A model generated the notes under the pieces. It did not search any database, was not told where the DNA came from, and saw nothing but the letters and a program-made list of their open reading frames with translations. Positions 5,019 to 5,357 of a DNA stretch of 5,357 nucleotides are shown piece after piece. The stretch comes from Vulcanimicrobiota bacterium (GTDB taxonomy: Bacteria; Vulcanimicrobiota; Vulcanimicrobiia; Vulcanimicrobiales; Vulcanimicrobiaceae): NCBI GenBank assembly GCA_003167055.1, contig PMUE01000079.1, positions 2,137 through 7,493 of the forward strand, written 5' to 3'. Made by a program: the position numbers and the translations under genes. Numbering within the stretch: position 1 is the stretch's first letter; each line of letters starts with the position of its first letter.

Positions 5019-5357
5019 ATGAGCACCTATGAGTTCGGATCGTTCCGGCTCGACGTCGACCGCCTCTTGCTGTTGCACCGGGGCGAACTGGTTCCGTTGG
5101 GTCCAAAGGTCGTAGAAACGCTGCTTGCGCTGATCGAGCACCCGGGCGACGTTCTTCCGAAAAACGGGTTGATCGAACGGATCTGGCCCGAGGGGTACGT
5201 TGAAGAGGCCAACCTCGCCCAGAATATCTATGTGCTGCGCAAGACGCTGCGCTCGCTTGCCTCGCTTGATGCAATCGAGACCGTCCCACGGCGCGGCTAT
5301 CGCTTTTCCGTGCCGGTCCGGCGGACCGAACGCGCGATGGTCGCACCGGTGGCGGCC
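5019..5357 (+). CDS. OmpR/CadC-type winged-helix transcriptional regulator, 3'-truncated by window edge
   Basis: The first 113 codons are open to the end of the window. Residues 4-98 are a winged helix-turn-helix of the Trans_reg_C (OmpR/PhoB) type: YEFGSFRLD (4-12) is the N-terminal strand and VPLGPKVVETLLALIEHPG (25-43) leads into helix 1. IERIWPEG (52-59) and NLAQNIYVLRKTLR (65-78, recognition helix) follow, and then IETVPRRGYRF (86-96), the wing. The domain sits at the very N terminus with no receiver domain before it, so this is not a two-component response regulator. In similar proteins (CadC/ToxR-like, numerous in Acidobacteriota) the domain is followed by a membrane helix and TPR, TolB-like or other sensor repeats; that part is outside the window. 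A clear SD precedes ATG 5019. It could be co-transcribed with the operon or start its own unit after the 69-nt spacer. Domain call is firm; target genes are unknown. Confidence 0.9.
   Translation, partial: MSTYEFGSFRLDVDRLLLLHRGELVPLGPKVVETLLALIEHPGDVLPKNGLIERIWPEGYVEEANLAQNIYVLRKTLRSLASLDAIETVPRRGYRFSVPVRRTERAMVAPVAA

Noticed and set aside
4912..5346. 144-codon minus-strand open frame covering the intergenic spacer and regulator start
   Set aside because: It overlaps the well-supported winged-helix domain and the end of the aldo/keto reductase; Arg/Ala-rich shadow translation.

Overview
The window is a dense, GC-rich bacterial stretch (low 60s percent GC by eye) with every supported gene on the + strand: seven protein genes, the first and last cut by the window edges. 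No RNA gene, mobile element, CRISPR array or long repeat was seen. The organism cannot be fixed from sequence alone. The GC content, the very frequent CGATCG hexamer, overlapping genes with GTG starts, and a stand-alone OmpR/CadC-type winged-helix regulator of the kind common in Acidobacteriota and some poorly cultured soil phyla (e.g. Candidatus Eremiobacterota/Vulcanimicrobiota) suggest a soil-type, largely uncultured lineage. This is a low-confidence inference.

Layout. 2-916: C-terminal three quarters of an MFS transporter. 913-1377: a small all-membrane protein that looks like one half of a FUSC-type transporter. 1374-2678: a fusion of a six-helix FUSC-like membrane domain to a RibD C-terminal type pyrimidine reductase. 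2675-3127: a stand-alone RibD-type zinc deaminase. 3133-3969: a diacylglycerol-kinase-type lipid kinase. 3975-4949: an aldo/keto reductase close to the Kv-beta/YghZ group. 4950-5018: a 69-nt spacer with an imperfect palindrome and a good ribosome binding site. 5019-5357: the start of a winged-helix transcription regulator.

The first four genes are joined by three consecutive 4-nt start/stop overlaps (GTGA, ATGA, GTGA), and the next two follow after 5-nt gaps, so genes 1-6 almost certainly form one translationally coupled operon whose promoter lies upstream of the window.

The most interesting point is the centre. The two activities of RibD (deaminase and reductase) are normally one soluble protein with the deaminase first. 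Here they are separated, in reverse order, and the reductase is covalently attached to a FUSC-like membrane domain, directly after a second membrane gene that may supply the other half of the transporter. With the MFS gene upstream, this could be a membrane-tethered pyrimidine/pteridine/flavin-precursor module coupled to export or import. That function is inference; the fusion and the gene order are seen directly.
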